A DNA stretch of 64,000 bases from Streptomyces tanashiensis (GCF_014648895.1 NZ_BMRZ01000003.1:1054001-1118000); one strand, 5' to 3'; shown: positions 1 to 8,637, counted from the first letter of the stretch. Notes: generated from the sequence alone by a model not told the origin. Translations and numbers: made by a program.

Positions 1-123
1 GGGGCCGACCTTGTGCGGGGAGACGGCCAGACCACGGCCGGCGAACGCGGCCATCAGGCCGGTCGCGACCGTGGTCTTGCCCGCGCCGGACGACGGCGCG
101 GCGATGACGAGACGTGCTACCAC
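1..123 (-). CDS. cobB: Cobyrinate a,c-diamide synthase, N-terminal fragment (cut by window edge)
   Basis: Only the first 41 codons are present. They begin with a GTG that overlaps the cobO stop codon (TAG at 117-119), so this is the next gene of the cobalamin operon. The translation shows a P-loop, APSSGAGKTT, followed by a segment ending SPHKVGP. This matches the N-terminus of CobB/CbiA, the ATP-dependent amidotransferase that converts the a and c side chains of cobyrinate to amides in the cytoplasm. The glutaminase half lies outside the window, so the call rests on the P-loop, the family-typical start and the operon position. Confidence 0.85.
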   Translation of the reverse strand, partial: MVARLVIAAPSSGAGKTTVATGLMAAFAGRGLAVSPHKVGP

Positions 124-725
124 TCGATGCCCCGCTGGCCCTTCTGACCGGCGTCCATCGGGTGCTTGACCTTGGACATGTCGGTGACGAGATCGGCGAA
201 GTCGACGAGCTCCTGCGGCGCGTTGCGGCCGGTGATGACGACGTGCTGGTGCCCGGGGCGGTCGCGCAGCACCTCGACGACCTCCTTGACGTCGATCCAG
301 CCCCAGTGCAGCAGATAGGCGAACTCGTCGAGGACGTAGAACTTGTACTTCTCCTCGGCGAGGTCCCGCTTGACCTGCTCCCAGCCCTCGCGGGCCTTCT
401 CCTCGTGCGACTGCTCGCCCTCGGCGACCTCGCGCTGGATCCAGGACCAGCCCTCGCCCATCTTGTTCCAGGTGACCGTGCCGCCCTTGCCGGTCTCGCC
501 GAGCGCCTTGAGGGCGTTCTCCTCGCCGACCTTCCACTTGGCGGACTTGACGAACTGGAACACCCCGATCGGCCAGCCCTGGTTCCAGGCGCGCAGCGCC
601 ATGCCGAACGCGGCGGTCGACTTCCCCTTGCCGACGCCGGTGTGCACCATCACCAGTGCCCGGTTGCGGCGCTGACGGGTGGTGAGACCGTCGTCGGGCA
701 CGACGGTCGGCTGTCCCTGCGGCAT
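117..725 (-). CDS. cobO: Cob(I)yrinic acid a,c-diamide adenosyltransferase
   Basis: CobO/BtuR-family enzyme of 202 residues, the usual length. It transfers the 5'-deoxyadenosyl group of ATP to the cobalt of the corrinoid in the cytoplasm. The family nucleotide-binding loop GVGKGKS is at residues 30-36, and the second half keeps the VLDEFAYLLHWGW stretch typical of the family. The ATG overlaps the TAA stop of the upstream chelatase gene by one base, and its own stop overlaps the cobB start, so the three genes are translationally coupled. Expression is expected to follow the cobalamin riboswitch at the head of the operon. Confidence 0.95.
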   Translation of the reverse strand: MPQGQPTVVPDDGLTTRQRRNRALVMVHTGVGKGKSTAAFGMALRAWNQGWPIGVFQFVKSAKWKVGEENALKALGETGKGGTVTWNKMGEGWSWIQREVAEGEQSHEEKAREGWEQVKRDLAEEKYKFYVLDEFAYLLHWGWIDVKEVVEVLRDRPGHQHVVITGRNAPQELVDFADLVTDMSKVKHPMDAGQKGQRGIEW

Positions 726-2752
726 TAAGCGGCCCTCCTCTTAGTCTGTCCTGCTGCCTGTACGTCTCTGACGAGGCCGGCGATCGAGTCCGCGCGCAGC
801 TCGTCCAAGGTCACTGCGGTGCCGCCGAGTTCGCGCGCCAGCGTCCCGGCGAGCCCGAGCCGCACCGGCCCGGTCTCGCAGTCCACGACCACCGACGCCG
901 TGCCGTCGGCGGCGTGCAGCCGCGCCGCGCGGGCCGCGAGCGCCACCGGGTCGGCGCCGCCGCCGGTCGCCCTTCCGTCGGTCACGACGACGAGCAGCGG
1001 GCGGCGCGAGGGGTCCCGCAACCGTTCGATCCGGAGCACGTCATGGGCCTTGAGCAGCCCGGCGGACAGCGGCGTGCGGCCGCCGGTCGGAAGCTTCTCG
1101 AGCCGGGCGGCGGCCGCGTCCACGGACGAGGTCGGCGGCAGCGCGACCTCGGCGTCCCGCCCCCGGAAGGTGACGAGACCGACCTTGTCGCGCCGCTGGT
1201 AGGCGTCGAGCAGCAGCGAGAGCACCGCGCCCTTCACGGCGCTCATCCGCTGCCGCGCGGCCATGGAACCGGAGGCGTCCACGGCGAACAGCACCAGGTT
1301 GCCCTCGCGGCCCTCCCGGGTCGCCTGCCGCAGGTCGTCCCGGCGGACCACCAGACCGGGCCCGGACCGGCCGCGCGCCCGCTGGTGCGGGGCGGCGGCC
1401 TGCACGGTCGCGGCCAGGTGGAGCTTGGTCAGCGCGCCCCGGGGCCGGGTGGAGCCGGTGGTACGGCCGTGCTCGGTGCGGGCCCGGGAGCGGCGCCCGG
1501 CCGCGCCCTCGCCCAGACCGGGCACGCTCAGCACCTTCGTACGGAAGGGCTCGGCGGCCTTCACGGCCGCGCGCTCACCGGCGCCGGAGCCCTGCGGGGC
1601 CGGTGCGGGCGCGCTCTCCGGAGCCTCGGCGGACTCGGGAGAAGGAGCGTCCGGCCCCTCACCCTGCGGAGGGACACCCCCGCCGCCTCCCGGACCGCCG
1701 TCACCCGGCCCGTCCGGCTCGGGGTCGTCGTCCGGCTCGTCCCCCTTGAACTGCTCCAGGGTCTCGTCGAGCTTGTCCTCGTCGAGGCCGGGCGCGTCGA
1801 AGGGCGAGCGCCGCCGCCGGTGGGGGAGGGCCAGGAGCGCGGCCTGCCGCACGTCCTCCGAGGTCACCTCGGTCCGTCCGGCCCAGGCGGCGAGCGCGGT
1901 CGCCGTGCGGGCCATCACGATGTCGGCGCGCATGCCGTCCACCTCGAACGCGGCGCAGGTCGCGGCGATCTGGAGGAGCACCGCGTCGCCGAGGGTCACC
2001 TCGGGCAGCAACGTCCGCGCGGCGACGATCCGTCCGCGCAGCGCGGTCTCCTCACCGGCCCAGCGCGCGGCGAAGGCGGCCGGGTCGTCCTCGAAGGCCA
2101 GCCGCCGACGGACGACCTCGACCCGCTGCTCCGGGTCGCGGGAGGCGGCGACCTCCACGGTCAGCCCGAACCGGTCGAGCAGCTGCGGCCGCAGCTCGCC
2201 CTCCTCGGGGTTCATGGTCCCTACGAGCAGGAACCGGGCGGCGTGCCGCACGGAGACGCCCTCGCGCTCGACGTGGGAGGCGCCCATGGCGGCGGCGTCG
2301 AGCAGGTGGTCGATCAGGTGGTCGCTCAGCAGGTTGACCTCGTCGACGTAGAGGATCCCCCGGTGCGCGGCGGCGAGGAGCCCCGGCTCGAAGGCCTTCA
2401 CGCCCTCGGCGAGGGCCTTCTCGATGTCCAGCGCGCCGACCAGCCGGTCCTCGGAGGCGCCGACGGGCAGCTCGACCATGCGGGCGGGACGGGCGGAGCC
2501 GGGCGCGTCGCCGTGCGGCCCGTCCGGGCAGCCCGGGTCGGGCGAGGCCGGGTCACAGCTGAACCGGCACCCGGCGACCACCGGCACCTCCGGCAGCAGC
2601 TCGGCGAGCGCGCGGACGGCGGTGGACTTGGCGGTCCCCTTCTCGCCCCGCACGAGCACTCCGCCCACGGCCGGGCTGACGGCGTTCAGCAGCAGCGCGA
2701 GCCGCAGGTCGTCCATGCCGACGACGGCGGTGAACGGATACCGGGTGCTCAT
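725..2752 (-). CDS. ChlI/ChlD-type chelatase subunit (putative cobaltochelatase)
   Basis: This 675-residue protein joins two chelatase modules. Residues 1-330 form an AAA+ ATPase with Walker A GEKGTAKST (36-44) and a Walker B ending YVDEVNLL. An acidic Pro/Gly-rich linker follows, then a von Willebrand A domain with a MIDAS motif DASGS at 492-496. Magnesium and cobalt chelatases use such subunits to drive metal insertion by a large CobN/ChlH partner, which is not in this window. The cobalamin operon context favours cobalt. I chose the ATG at 2752 because GGAAGGAAG lies just upstream; an in-frame start at 2818 would add an unconserved leader. It follows cobQ by 55 bases and overlaps cobO by one. 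Confidence 0.9.
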   Translation of the reverse strand: MSTRYPFTAVVGMDDLRLALLLNAVSPAVGGVLVRGEKGTAKSTAVRALAELLPEVPVVAGCRFSCDPASPDPGCPDGPHGDAPGSARPARMVELPVGASEDRLVGALDIEKALAEGVKAFEPGLLAAAHRGILYVDEVNLLSDHLIDHLLDAAAMGASHVEREGVSVRHAARFLLVGTMNPEEGELRPQLLDRFGLTVEVAASRDPEQRVEVVRRRLAFEDDPAAFAARWAGEETALRGRIVAARTLLPEVTLGDAVLLQIAATCAAFEVDGMRADIVMARTATALAAWAGRTEVTSEDVRQAALLALPHRRRRSPFDAPGLDEDKLDETLEQFKGDEPDDDPEPDGPGDGGPGGGGGVPPQGEGPDAPSPESAEAPESAPAPAPQGSGAGERAAVKAAEPFRTKVLSVPGLGEGAAGRRSRARTEHGRTTGSTRPRGALTKLHLAATVQAAAPHQRARGRSGPGLVVRRDDLRQATREGREGNLVLFAVDASGSMAARQRMSAVKGAVLSLLLDAYQRRDKVGLVTFRGRDAEVALPPTSSVDAAAARLEKLPTGGRTPLSAGLLKAHDVLRIERLRDPSRRPLLVVVTDGRATGGGADPVALAARAARLHAADGTASVVVDCETGPVRLGLAGTLARELGGTAVTLDELRADSIAGLVRDVQAAGQTKRRAA

Positions 2753-2807
2753 CGGGTCTTCCTTCCATCGAGTTCGGTTCGCTGATGTCCCGGAGGACGG
2801 CCCGGCG

Positions 2808-4316
2808 TCACGGCGCACCCGGCGGCACGAACGGCAGGCCCGCCGGAGCGCCCTCCTCGATCAGCCGCAGCAGCGCGTCCGTGTCCGCGTGTTCCTCGAT
2901 CAGGTCGCCGAGGCGGTCGAGCTGCTCCTCCCGGAGCGCGCCGAAGGACGTGTCGGGAGCCGGGACGAACCGCCGCCCCGCCGCCGCCGCGACCTCCCGC
3001 AGGAACGCCCGGCGGAAGCCGTCGCTCTCCAGCGAGCCGTGCCAGTGCGTGCCCCACACGGAGCCGACCCGGCAGCCGTCGAGGAACGGCTCCCCGCCGT
3101 CCACGGTGGCGACTCCGTGGTGGATCTCGTACCCCTCGACCCGCTCGCCGAGGGCCTCGCCGACCGGCCGGGCGAGGGTCTTCTCGACCCCGAACCGCAC
3201 CCGTACGGGCAGCAGCCCGAGCCCGTCGACGACTCCGGCCTTCGACTCGACCTCGTCCTCGATGCGCTCGCCCAGGGCCTGGAAGCCGCCGCAGATGCCG
3301 AGCACCGGGCGGCCCTCGGCGGCGCGCCGCGCGAGGGCGTCCGCGAGGCCCCGCTCCCGCAGCCACGCCAGCGCCTTGACCGTTCCCCGGGTGCCGGGCA
3401 CGACGACGAGGTCGGCGTCGACGAGCTCCTCGGGCCGGTCCACGAACCGGACGACCACGCCCGGTTCGGCGGCGAGCGCGTCGACGTCAGTGAAGTTGGA
3501 CATCAGCGGGACGGCGCAGACGGCGACCCGCAGCACGTCCGCGCCGAGCGGCGGCGCGACGACCGACTCGCGGACGGTGCCCCGCAGGGAGACCCGCAGG
3601 CCGTCCTCCTCGTCGATGCCGAGTCCGTGCGCGTACGGCAGGACACCGAAGGTCCGGCGTCCGGTGAGCCCGTGCAGCATGTCGAGGCCCGGCTCCAGGA
3701 GGGTGACGTCGCCCCGGAACTTGTTCACGAGATAGCCCGCCACGAGCGACTGGTCCTCCGGCGAGAGCAGCGCCGTCGTGCCGAAGAACTGGGCGAAGAC
3801 CCCGCCCCGGTCGATGTCGCCGACGACGACCACGGGCAGCTTCGCGGCCCGCGCGATGCCCATGTTCACGATGTCCGTGCGCCGCAGGTTGATCTCGGCC
3901 GGACTCCCCGCCCCCTCGCAGATCACGGCGTCATACGTGCCCCGGAGTTCCTCCAGGCACGCGAGCACCGGCTCGAAGAGTTCCTTCTGCCGCCCCCCGT
4001 GGTAGCCACGAGCGCTCAGCTCGCCGACCGGCTTGCCCATGAGGACGACCTGGCTGGAGCGGTCGCTGCCGGGCTTGAGCAGCACCGGGTTCATCAGGGC
4101 GGTCGGCTCCACACGGGCCGCCTGCGCCTGCATGGCCTGCGCGCGGCCGATCTCGGCGCCCTCCCGGGTGACGAAGGAGTTCAGGGACATGTTCTGTCCC
4201 TTGAACGGCGCGACCTTGATGCCCTGCCGGACCAGCCAGCGGCAGATGCCGGCCGTGACGACGCTCTTGCCCGCGTCGGACGTGGTCCCGGCGACGAGCA
4301 GCCCCCCACCCCTCAT
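2808..4316 (-). CDS. cobQ: Cobyric acid synthase
   Basis: CobQ/CbiP, 502 residues. It amidates the b, d, e and g side chains of adenosylcobyrinate a,c-diamide using glutamine and ATP. The N-terminal dethiobiotin-synthetase-like domain carries the P-loop TTSDAGKS (11-18) and the FKGQNMSLNS motif. The C-terminal type I glutamine amidotransferase domain has the nucleophile Cys342 in GICGG and the catalytic His in GTHWHG near 426. The start ATG overlaps the cobD stop in an ATGA arrangement (4313-4316), which fixes the start although the frame is open much further upstream. Confidence 0.96.
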   Translation of the reverse strand: MRGGGLLVAGTTSDAGKSVVTAGICRWLVRQGIKVAPFKGQNMSLNSFVTREGAEIGRAQAMQAQAARVEPTALMNPVLLKPGSDRSSQVVLMGKPVGELSARGYHGGRQKELFEPVLACLEELRGTYDAVICEGAGSPAEINLRRTDIVNMGIARAAKLPVVVVGDIDRGGVFAQFFGTTALLSPEDQSLVAGYLVNKFRGDVTLLEPGLDMLHGLTGRRTFGVLPYAHGLGIDEEDGLRVSLRGTVRESVVAPPLGADVLRVAVCAVPLMSNFTDVDALAAEPGVVVRFVDRPEELVDADLVVVPGTRGTVKALAWLRERGLADALARRAAEGRPVLGICGGFQALGERIEDEVESKAGVVDGLGLLPVRVRFGVEKTLARPVGEALGERVEGYEIHHGVATVDGGEPFLDGCRVGSVWGTHWHGSLESDGFRRAFLREVAAAAGRRFVPAPDTSFGALREEQLDRLGDLIEEHADTDALLRLIEEGAPAGLPFVPPGAP

Positions 4317-5287
4317 GCGTTCCTCCGCTTCAGCGCGTTCGCGATCATGCGGCCGCCCACACAGGCGGCCAGGGTCATTCCGGTGACCCGGCGGGACAGC
4401 CGGACCGCGCGGTCGATGTCGGCGACCTCGACGGGCCGCCCCTCCCCGTTGAGGACGGGCCGGTGCTCGACCCGCCCGGCGTACGAGAGGGTTCCCCCGA
4501 GCCGGATGCCGAGGGCGCCCGCGAAGGAGGCCTCGACGGGGCCCGCGTTGGGGCTCGGGTGCTTCGCGGCGTCCGCCCGCCAGGCCCGTACGGCTCCGCG
4601 CGGGTTCCCGCCGGCGACGGTCGCGAGGGCGGCGGTCAGCCGGGCCCCGGGCCAGCCGGCCAGGTCGTCGAGGCGGGCCGAGGCCCAGCCGTACCGTCGG
4701 TAGCGGGGGGACTTGTGGCCGACCATCGCGTCGAGGGTGTTCACCGCACGGAAGCCGACCAGGCCCGGCACGCCCGCGACCGCTCCCCAGAAGAGGGCGC
4801 CCACGACCGCGTCGGAGGTGTTCTCGGCGACGGACTCGACGACCGCGCGGGCCATCGCGGGTCCGTCGAGGGACTGCGGGTCGCGTCCGCACAGGTGCGG
4901 CAGCCGTTCCCGGGCGACCTCCAGGTCTCCCGCGGCGAGGGCCCCGCCGATCGCGCGGGCCTCGCGGCCCAGGGTCGTGCCGCCGACGACGGCCCAGACG
5001 GTGGCGGCGGTGAGCGCGGCGGATCCGGCGCGGCTGCCCCGTACCGTACGGGCGGCGAGGGCGCCGGCCGCGACGGCGGCACCGGCGCAGACGGCGGTGT
5101 GCAGGGCGCCCCACCCGCGGTGGTCGCGCCACAGGGCCTGTTCGACCCGGCCCGCCGCCCGGCCGAACGCGGCGACGGGATGTCCGCGGCGGGGGTCGCC
5201 GACGAGCAGATCGACGGCGAGACCGGCGGTCGCGCCGTACGCGAAGACACCGGTGGTTCTGGAAAGGAGGGGCCTGCGGCCGGGCAT
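4313..5287 (-). CDS. cobD: Adenosylcobinamide-phosphate synthase
   Basis: CobD/CbiB integral membrane protein of 324 residues that attaches (R)-1-aminopropan-2-ol phosphate to adenosylcobyric acid. Diagnostic segments are DLLVGDPRRGHPVAAFG near the N-terminus, the ESVAENTSDAV motif in the middle and PSPNAGPVEASFAGALG in the C-terminal half. It is the first gene of the cobalamin operon, and its ribosome binding site lies just after the cobalamin riboswitch, so it should be the gene most directly controlled by coenzyme B12. It overlaps cobQ by four bases. Confidence 0.95.
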   Translation of the reverse strand: MPGRRPLLSRTTGVFAYGATAGLAVDLLVGDPRRGHPVAAFGRAAGRVEQALWRDHRGWGALHTAVCAGAAVAAGALAARTVRGSRAGSAALTAATVWAVVGGTTLGREARAIGGALAAGDLEVARERLPHLCGRDPQSLDGPAMARAVVESVAENTSDAVVGALFWGAVAGVPGLVGFRAVNTLDAMVGHKSPRYRRYGWASARLDDLAGWPGARLTAALATVAGGNPRGAVRAWRADAAKHPSPNAGPVEASFAGALGIRLGGTLSYAGRVEHRPVLNGEGRPVEVADIDRAVRLSRRVTGMTLAACVGGRMIANALKRRNA

Positions 5288-5289
5288 GG

Positions 5290-5432
5290 CGCTGTGTCCT
5301 CACTCAGGGTCCGCGCCCTGGCTCGACGTGACCGGCGGCGAGAGTTCCTGACTCCCGGACCCTTCGGATCCGGTCACAGTGGCGGGACCGCGCCGGATTC
5401 GCACCGGACTTCCTCTACTGCCGCCGTAATGG
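5290..5432 (-). promoter_or_regulatory. Cobalamin riboswitch
   Basis: Read on the minus strand, the leader contains GGAAGTCCGGTGCGAATCC, then CGGTCCCGCCACTGTGA (the B12 box, with GCCACTG at 5377-5383) and then GGAGTCAGGAACTC. This is the conserved core order of cobalamin riboswitches. The end of the element, with a CAGGG/CCCTG pairing, runs into the AGGA-type ribosome binding site of cobD. Inference: control is by sequestering the ribosome binding site. I see no U-tract terminator between the element and cobD. Exact 5' and 3' limits are estimates. Confidence 0.95.
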
Positions 5433-5533
5433 CCTCGGCAGTCCACCACGGCCCGAGAACAGCCGTCAACTCACCCTTGACCTGCACCGCGTCACTGTGC
5501 GAAGCACCACAAACACGGCGCCCGAAGCGGAAC

Positions 5534-5573
5534 GGCCGGGCGGTCCGCACCCGAAGGTGCGGACCGCCCGGCC
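5534..5573 (-). terminator. Perfect 18-bp hairpin with UUCG loop (terminator of the pit operon)
   Basis: Two perfectly complementary 18-base arms (5534-5551 and 5556-5573) are joined by CGAA, which reads as a C(UUCG)G tetraloop in RNA from the minus strand. It lies 17 bases past the stop of the small membrane protein gene and upstream of the cobalamin leader. There is no T-run. Confidence 0.85.
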
Positions 5574-5589
5574 GAGGTACCGGGGACCG

Positions 5590-5811
5590 TCAGGCGACGA
5601 TCAGGTAGATGCCGTACGCCACGGCCGCCAGGCACAGGGCGAAGCAGGCGTAGGCGCCGGTGCGGGCCAGGGCGGCGGAGCCTCCCTGGGCGGCGGCCTG
5701 CTCCTGCTTGGAGAGGCCGATGACACCGAGGGTGAAGAGGCCCACGAGGGCGACGGTCGCCACGAGGCTGACTCCGAAGACGGAGCCGAGGGCTGCCCAG
5801 TCGATCTTCAT
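5590..5811 (-). CDS. Small two-helix membrane protein, partner of Pit transporter
   Basis: A 73-residue protein with two predicted membrane helices, roughly residues 10-33 and 50-71, joined by a short polar loop containing KQEQAAAQ. It starts 16 bases after the Pit gene stop, so the two are one operon ending at the UUCG hairpin. I do not recognise a catalytic motif. The position suggests a small accessory or stabilising subunit of the phosphate transporter; in S. coelicolor Pit genes are also paired with small accessory genes. Function is inference. Confidence 0.8.
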   Translation of the reverse strand: MKIDWAALGSVFGVSLVATVALVGLFTLGVIGLSKQEQAAAQGGSAALARTGAYACFALCLAAVAYGIYLIVA

Positions 5812-5827
5812 GCTTGGTTCCAGTTCC

Positions 5828-7099
5828 TTAGACCGCGGCGGCGGGGGCCGGGGGAGCGGCCGGGTCCGTGGGGACCGGCGCGGGGATGGTGGTCTTCAGG
5901 TCCTCGTCCGCGACGGCGGCGACGGAGCCGGCCGGCGGCGGGGTGACGGCCGCGATCGCGGTGGTCACGACGCCCGCGGGCTCGGTGTCGCCGTCGAGGT
6001 CGTCGTCCGTGACGTTGTGCTGGTCGACCGGCTTGCGGCGGGACAGCGACCAGATGACGCCCGAGCCGGCGACGAGCAGGACCGCGACGGCCACGATGCC
6101 CCAGGTGCCCTGCTTGGTGAGGAACTCGGCACCGGCGCCGACCAGGCCCGCGGCGGGCAGGGTCAGGCCCCAGGCGACGAACATCCGGGTCGCGGTCGAC
6201 CAGCGGACGACACCGCCCTTGCGGCCGAGGCCGGCACCCATCACGGCACCCGAGCAGGACTGGGTGGTGGAGAGGGAGAAACCGAGGTGCGAGGAGGCGA
6301 GGATGACCGTGGCGGCGCTGGTCTGGGCGGCGAAGCCCTGCTGCGGCCGGAGGTCGGTGAGGCCCTTGCCCATGGTGCGGATGATGCGCCAGCCGCCGAG
6401 GTAGGTGCCGAGCGCGATGGCCACACCGGCGGAGACGATGACCCACAGGGGCGGGTTCGAGCCGGGGGCGACGACACCCTGGGTGACCAGGGCGAGGGTG
6501 ATGATGCCCATCGTCTTCTGGGCGTCGTTGGTGCCGTGGGCGAGGGAGACGAGACCGGCGGAGGCGATCTGGCCGACCCGGTAGCCCTTGGCGGTGTGCT
6601 TCTCGTCGGTCTTCGCGCCGATCTTGTACGTCAGACGCGTGGCCAGCATCGCGGCGAGGCCGGCGACGATGGGCGCGGCGACGGCCGGGATGAGGACCTT
6701 GGTGACGATCGTCGGGGCGTTCACGGCGGACCAGCCGGCCGACATGACCGCGGCGCCGATGAGACCGCCGAAGAGGGCATGGGACGAGCTGGACGGCAGT
6801 CCGAGCAGCCAGGTCAGCAGGTTCCACAGGATGGCGCCCACGAGCGCCGCGAAGATCACTTCTGTACGAATGCCCTCTTCGTTGATGAGCCCGCCGGAGA
6901 TCGTCTTGGCGACCTCCACGGACAGGAACGCGCCGACGAGGTTCAGCACGGCGGACATGGCCACCGCCGTCTTGGGCTTGAGAGCACCGGTCGAGATGGT
7001 CGTGGCCATCGCGTTGGCGGTGTCGTGGAAACCGTTCGTGAAATCGAACACGAGAGCTGTCACGACCACAATGGCGAGCAGCAGCGTGATGTGTTCCAT
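5828..7099 (-). CDS. pitH2: Low-affinity inorganic phosphate transporter, PiT family
   Basis: A 423-residue multi-spanning membrane protein of the PiT family, which takes up phosphate (often as a metal-phosphate complex) with H+ or Na+. Two PiT signature repeats are visible: DFTNGFHDTANAMAT near residue 20, and SLAHGTNDAQKTMG in the second half. The C-terminal 70 residues are a Pro/Ala/Asp-rich cytoplasmic tail. The gene is preceded by a clear PHO box, so it should respond to PhoR-PhoP. By family, context and PHO box it corresponds to S. coelicolor PitH2. Confidence 0.92.
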   Translation of the reverse strand: MEHITLLLAIVVVTALVFDFTNGFHDTANAMATTISTGALKPKTAVAMSAVLNLVGAFLSVEVAKTISGGLINEEGIRTEVIFAALVGAILWNLLTWLLGLPSSSSHALFGGLIGAAVMSAGWSAVNAPTIVTKVLIPAVAAPIVAGLAAMLATRLTYKIGAKTDEKHTAKGYRVGQIASAGLVSLAHGTNDAQKTMGIITLALVTQGVVAPGSNPPLWVIVSAGVAIALGTYLGGWRIIRTMGKGLTDLRPQQGFAAQTSAATVILASSHLGFSLSTTQSCSGAVMGAGLGRKGGVVRWSTATRMFVAWGLTLPAAGLVGAGAEFLTKQGTWGIVAVAVLLVAGSGVIWSLSRRKPVDQHNVTDDDLDGDTEPAGVVTTAIAAVTPPPAGSVAAVADEDLKTTIPAPVPTDPAAPPAPAAAV

Positions 7100-7146
7100 T
7101 TACCCAGGCAATCGTTTGACGTCAGTGGCTCGTCGAACGTAAGCAA

Positions 7147-7168
7147 CCTGGGTGAACGGAAGGTGAAC
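7147..7168 (-). promoter_or_regulatory. PHO box (PhoP binding site) of the pit operon
   Basis: On the minus strand there are two consecutive 11-base direct repeat units, GTTCACCTTCC and GTTCACCCAGG, matching the Streptomyces PhoP direct-repeat consensus G(G/T)TCAYYYR. The box ends 47 bases before the Pit start codon, where PhoP sites usually overlap the -35 region. It lies in the 410-base gap 7100-7509, whose remaining part holds only the short reading frame listed separately. Confidence 0.88.
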
Positions 7169-7378
7169 TGGGGCGGGCGGCGTGGTGTCCCTATCCGGTG
7201 TCAAGAGGTTCCGCTTGTGGCCCCGGAGTGCCCGGGTGTCCACGATGCGGTCACCCGGCAACCACGGGTAATCCCGTGCCTCCCGGGGCACATACGACCT
7301 GCCCCGGTTCCTCCCCCGCCACCCGGTTCCGCTCCCTGGACAGAACCATCCGGCCGGGGGACCCCCAGGAGGAGACCC

Positions 7379-7552
7379 ATGTCACTCCCCCGGGCGAGCC
7401 CTCCGGTTCGTCACCGCACGCGGACGGGTCCGGGTCCCGAGGGGGCGCGACGGGGTCCGTCCGGGTCCGTCCGGTGGCAGCCCCACCCCGCCCTGCCGAC
7501 ACTGGGAGCGTGCGCCCGGCTACAGCGACGGCAGCGGCCGTCACCACCCTGA
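7379..7552 (+). other. Short reading frame behind a strong ribosome binding site
   Basis: An ATG at 7379 sits five bases after a near-ideal GGAGGAG. It opens a 57-codon frame rich in Arg, Pro and Ser that ends at 7552, overlapping the presumed start of the next hydrolase gene by 43 bases in another frame. The composition looks like ordinary high-GC shadow sequence, and I see no domain. It could be a leader peptide coupled to the hydrolase, a remnant of an older start, or chance. Confidence 0.2.
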
Positions 7553-8637
7553 TCGGTGTCGGCGCGGCCGTGATCGCGGCCGGCCGGTACGCCAGCGATG
7601 TCGCCCTCAGGGCGCCGTCCGGACGACCACTGCCCGGAGACCCCAGACTCACCGTGCACGCCACGGGACCCGAGCGGATCACCCTCACCCGCAGCATCGC
7701 CTCGCTGCGCCCCGGCACGTACGGGATGGAGGCCACCGGCCTGCACGCCGTCCTCGGCCCCGTCCTCGACCGGGTCCCGCACACCGCCGACACCGTCGTC
7801 CGCCGCCTGGAGCGGGTCGAGCTCGGCGTCCTCGCACCCGGCGCCCGCGTCCGGCTCACCCCGCAGCTGCACCGGGGCACCCCGATCAGCGCCCTCGGGC
7901 TCGCCCAGGAGGACGTCGAGATCCCCGGCGAACTCGGCCCCCTGCCCGCCTGGCTCGTGGCCGCCCCCCGCACCACCTGGGTGATCGCCCTGCACGGCCT
8001 CGGCACCACCCGCGAGCACCCGCTGAACCTCGTCCCCTTCTACAACCGCCGCAAGATCCCCGTCCTCGTCCCCGCCTACCGGGGCGACGAAGGAGCACCC
8101 CCCTCCCCGGACGGCCTCGCCCACCTCGGCGACTCCGAGTGGCGGGACGTCGACGCCGCCATCCGCTACGCCGTCCGCCGGGGCGCCCGGAAGGTCGTCC
8201 TGCACGGCTGGGGGACCGGCGCCTCGATGGCCCTGCGCGCCGCGGCCGAGTCGGGCGTGCGCGACCGGATCGGCGGCCTCGTCCTCGACTCCCCGGTCCT
8301 CGACTGGGAGGCCACCCTCCGCAACCTCGCGGCGGCCCACCACGTCCCCGGACCCCTGCTGCCGCTCGCCGTCCGCGCGGCCCAGGGCAGGACCGGCCCG
8401 CACGGCGACCTCCTCCAGGCCGTCTCGGAGCCGGACGCCCTGCGCGTCCCGGTCCTCCTCTTCCACGGCCCCGACGACACGATCGCCCCCTGGGAACCCT
8501 CCGTCGAACTCGCCGCCCGCCGCCCCGACGTGGTCAGCCTGCAGACCGTGCGGTACGCGCCGCACGCCTCGATGTGGAACGCCGACCCGGTCCGCTACGA
8601 GGAGTCCCTCCGCCGCTTCCTCACCCCACTGCTCTGA
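7510..8637 (+). CDS. Alpha/beta hydrolase with N-terminal membrane anchor
   Basis: A 375-residue protein with an N-terminal hydrophobic helix (about residues 5-24) and a C-terminal serine-hydrolase-like fold. The order is IALHGLGTTREHPL (oxyanion region), then LHGWGTGAS (nucleophile-elbow position, with Thr where GxSxG would have Ser), DSPVLDW, the acid segment FHGPDDTIAP and a late His in YAPHASMW. The elbow GWGTGA departs from GxSxG, so the nucleophile is uncertain. The frame is open from 7198; I chose GTG 7510 because it leads straight into the signal-anchor, but its ribosome binding site is weak. The substrate is unknown. Confidence 0.8.
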   Translation: MRPATATAAAVTTLIGVGAAVIAAGRYASDVALRAPSGRPLPGDPRLTVHATGPERITLTRSIASLRPGTYGMEATGLHAVLGPVLDRVPHTADTVVRRLERVELGVLAPGARVRLTPQLHRGTPISALGLAQEDVEIPGELGPLPAWLVAAPRTTWVIALHGLGTTREHPLNLVPFYNRRKIPVLVPAYRGDEGAPPSPDGLAHLGDSEWRDVDAAIRYAVRRGARKVVLHGWGTGASMALRAAAESGVRDRIGGLVLDSPVLDWEATLRNLAAAHHVPGPLLPLAVRAAQGRTGPHGDLLQAVSEPDALRVPVLLFHGPDDTIAPWEPSVELAARRPDVVSLQTVRYAPHASMWNADPVRYEESLRRFLTPLL

